64,000 bases of DNA from Chthoniobacter flavus Ellin428 (GTDB lineage: Bacteria > Verrucomicrobiota > Verrucomicrobiia > Chthoniobacterales > Chthoniobacteraceae). The translations under genes and the position numbers were made by a program. A model generated the notes under the pieces. That model was not told the origin of the DNA and ran no database searches. It saw only the letters and a list, made by a program, of their open reading frames with translations. Below, in pieces: positions 62,962 to 64,000 of this stretch. Within the stretch, counting starts at the first letter, position 1. Each line of letters opens with the position of its first letter. Where the stretch lies: the NCBI RefSeq assembly GCF_000173075.1, contig NZ_ABVL01000001.1, positions 310,001 through 374,000 on the forward strand, in the 5' to 3' direction.

Positions 62962-64000
62962 ATGCCCAAGCTTTTCATTCCCGGCCCCGTTCAGGTTTCT
63001 GAGAAAACGTTCCGCGCTTTTTGCCAGCCGATGATCGGTCACCGCAGCGGCGACTTCAAAAAGCTTTACGCCTCGATTCATCCGCGCCTGCAGGAGCTCT
63101 TCGGCACGCAGCAGCCGGTGTTCCTGTCCACGTCGTCGGCATGGGGCGTCATGGAAGGCGCGCTCCGCAACCTCGTCGGCACCGGCAAGGTGCTGAACTG
63201 CATGTGCGGCGCATTTTCGGACAAATGGTTCGACGTTTCGAAGAAGTGCGGCAAGGAAGCCGTGGCGCTGCAGGTCGAGTGGGGCCAGCCCATTCGCGGC
63301 GAGCAGATTCGCGAGCAGCTCAAGCAGGGCGGCTTTGATGCCGTGACCGTCATTCACAACGAAACCTCGACCGGCGTGATGAGCGACATCCGCGAAATCG
63401 CCGAGGCCGTCCGTGAATTTCCGGAAACGATGCTCATCGTCGATACGGTGTCGTCGTTCAGCACCATGCCGATCCCGATGGATGAACTCGGCATCGACGT
63501 CCTCCTCACCGGCTCGCAGAAGGCGCTCGCCCTGCCTCCCGGCCTCGCGCTCTTCTCGGCCAGCAAGAAGGCGATGGAGCGTGCCGGCACGGTGAAGGGC
63601 CGCGGCTACTATTTTGACTTCCTCGAGTTTGCCAAGAACCAGGCCGACGACATGACCCCGAGCACGCCGAGCATTTCGCACATCTACGCGCTGCAGTCGA
63701 AGCTCGACGACATCTTTACCGAGGGCGTCGCCGCCCGCCACGCCCGCCATGCCCAGCTCAATGCCATGGTCCACGAGTGGGTGAAAAAGAAGGGCTTCGA
63801 ATTCTTCGCGCCCGAGGGCTACCGCTCGAAGTCGCTGACCTGCGTGGCCAACAATCGCAACATCGACGTGCCCGCCCTGCTCGCCGCGCTCAAGAGCAAG
63901 CACGGCTTCATCATTGATGGCGGCTACGGCAAGCTGAAGGGCAAGACCTTCCGCCTGTCGAACATGGGCGACGAGACCCGCGAGACCATCACCGAGTTGC
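62962..64000 (+). CDS. Class V aminotransferase (serine/alanine-glyoxylate type), 3' end outside window
   Basis: The frame opens at ATG 62962 and is still open at the window end, so 346 residues are visible. Family text: MPKLFIPGPVQVSEKTFRAF, MIGHRSGDFKKLYASI near 24, VFLSTSSAWGVMEGAL, IHNETSTGVMSDI near 145, LIVDTVSSFSTMPIP near 162 and the PLP-binding lysine in TGSQKALALPPGLALF near 187. It likely transfers amino groups between alanine or serine and glyoxylate, or acts in serine synthesis; the substrate is not decidable here. The gene follows the secreted TPR gene after a 106-base gap. Confidence 0.9.
   Translation, partial: MPKLFIPGPVQVSEKTFRAFCQPMIGHRSGDFKKLYASIHPRLQELFGTQQPVFLSTSSAWGVMEGALRNLVGTGKVLNCMCGAFSDKWFDVSKKCGKEAVALQVEWGQPIRGEQIREQLKQGGFDAVTVIHNETSTGVMSDIREIAEAVREFPETMLIVDTVSSFSTMPIPMDELGIDVLLTGSQKALALPPGLALFSASKKAMERAGTVKGRGYYFDFLEFAKNQADDMTPSTPSISHIYALQSKLDDIFTEGVAARHARHAQLNAMVHEWVKKKGFEFFAPEGYRSKSLTCVANNRNIDVPALLAALKSKHGFIIDGGYGKLKGKTFRLSNMGDETRETITEL

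Overview
The window is a high-GC bacterial chromosome segment, most likely from the phylum Verrucomicrobiota. The grounds are two PEP-CTERM proteins, a type-IV-pilin-like protein with an FTLIELLIVIAIIAIL leader, a secreted sugar-isomerase-like protein, a DUF1080 fusion protein, and intergenic spaces packed with short-word inverted repeats. This placement is an inference from gene content; no rRNA is present to confirm it.

Layout. 1-1450 holds the end of gpmI and a tRNA-Gln. 1450-3540 is a gene-poor stretch with small and decayed genes. 3.5-9.6 kb is a carbohydrate block: a transaldolase-family enzyme, a GntR/LacI hybrid repressor, a small riboflavin-kinase-like protein and a ribose-type ABC importer (ATPase, permease, lipoprotein). 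The transaldolase gene and the importer block share a 13-base upstream motif. 9.7-17.6 kb is a sulfate block: an Rrf2 regulator, a porin, a DUF2292 protein, the sulfate-binding protein, an M14-type zinc hydrolase and cysT, cysW, cysA. 17.8-25.7 kb holds YbjQ, a Dabb protein, a lipoprotein, mtgA overlapping a ~1470-residue coiled-coil protein, and hflX. 26-30.7 kb encodes a hybrid histidine kinase with HPt and a receiver-metallo-beta-lactamase fusion. 32.3-41.4 kb is a molybdenum-cofactor region (MOSC, mobA, moaE, moaD, moeA, a tungstate/molybdate-type binding protein, a ModE-like regulator) interrupted by a methyltransferase, two PEP-CTERM genes and a chimeric pilin. 41.5-44.9 kb is a large AAA-TPR-SpoIIE phosphatase protein. 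45-55.3 kb carries secreted hydrolases, a Tat FAD oxidoreductase and small proteins. 55.7-64 kb is housekeeping: obgE, a stand-alone DHp-like protein, uvrA, a TPR protein and the start of a class V aminotransferase.

Two features stand out across the window. First, at least eight conserved genes or gene segments are split by single-base indels (sbp, cysW, the coiled-coil gene, hflX three times, a TPR gene, a DUF434-type gene, and probably a small gene near 1.7 kb). This looks more like residual indel errors in the assembly than mass gene decay, so these genes are annotated as single broken reading frames. Second, many intergenic spaces are built from different short words arranged as long inverted repeats. 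Some of these run into the 3' ends of genes (histidine kinase, moaE, the binding protein), and one 224-bp element with 24-bp terminal inverted repeats sits inside the loop of a REP-like hairpin.

The best candidates for new biology are the AAA-TPR-SpoIIE fusion, the near-identical palindromes touching the start codons of both PEP-CTERM genes, the nested MITE, the receiver-MBL fusion, and the bacterial riboflavin-kinase-like protein beside a sugar importer.
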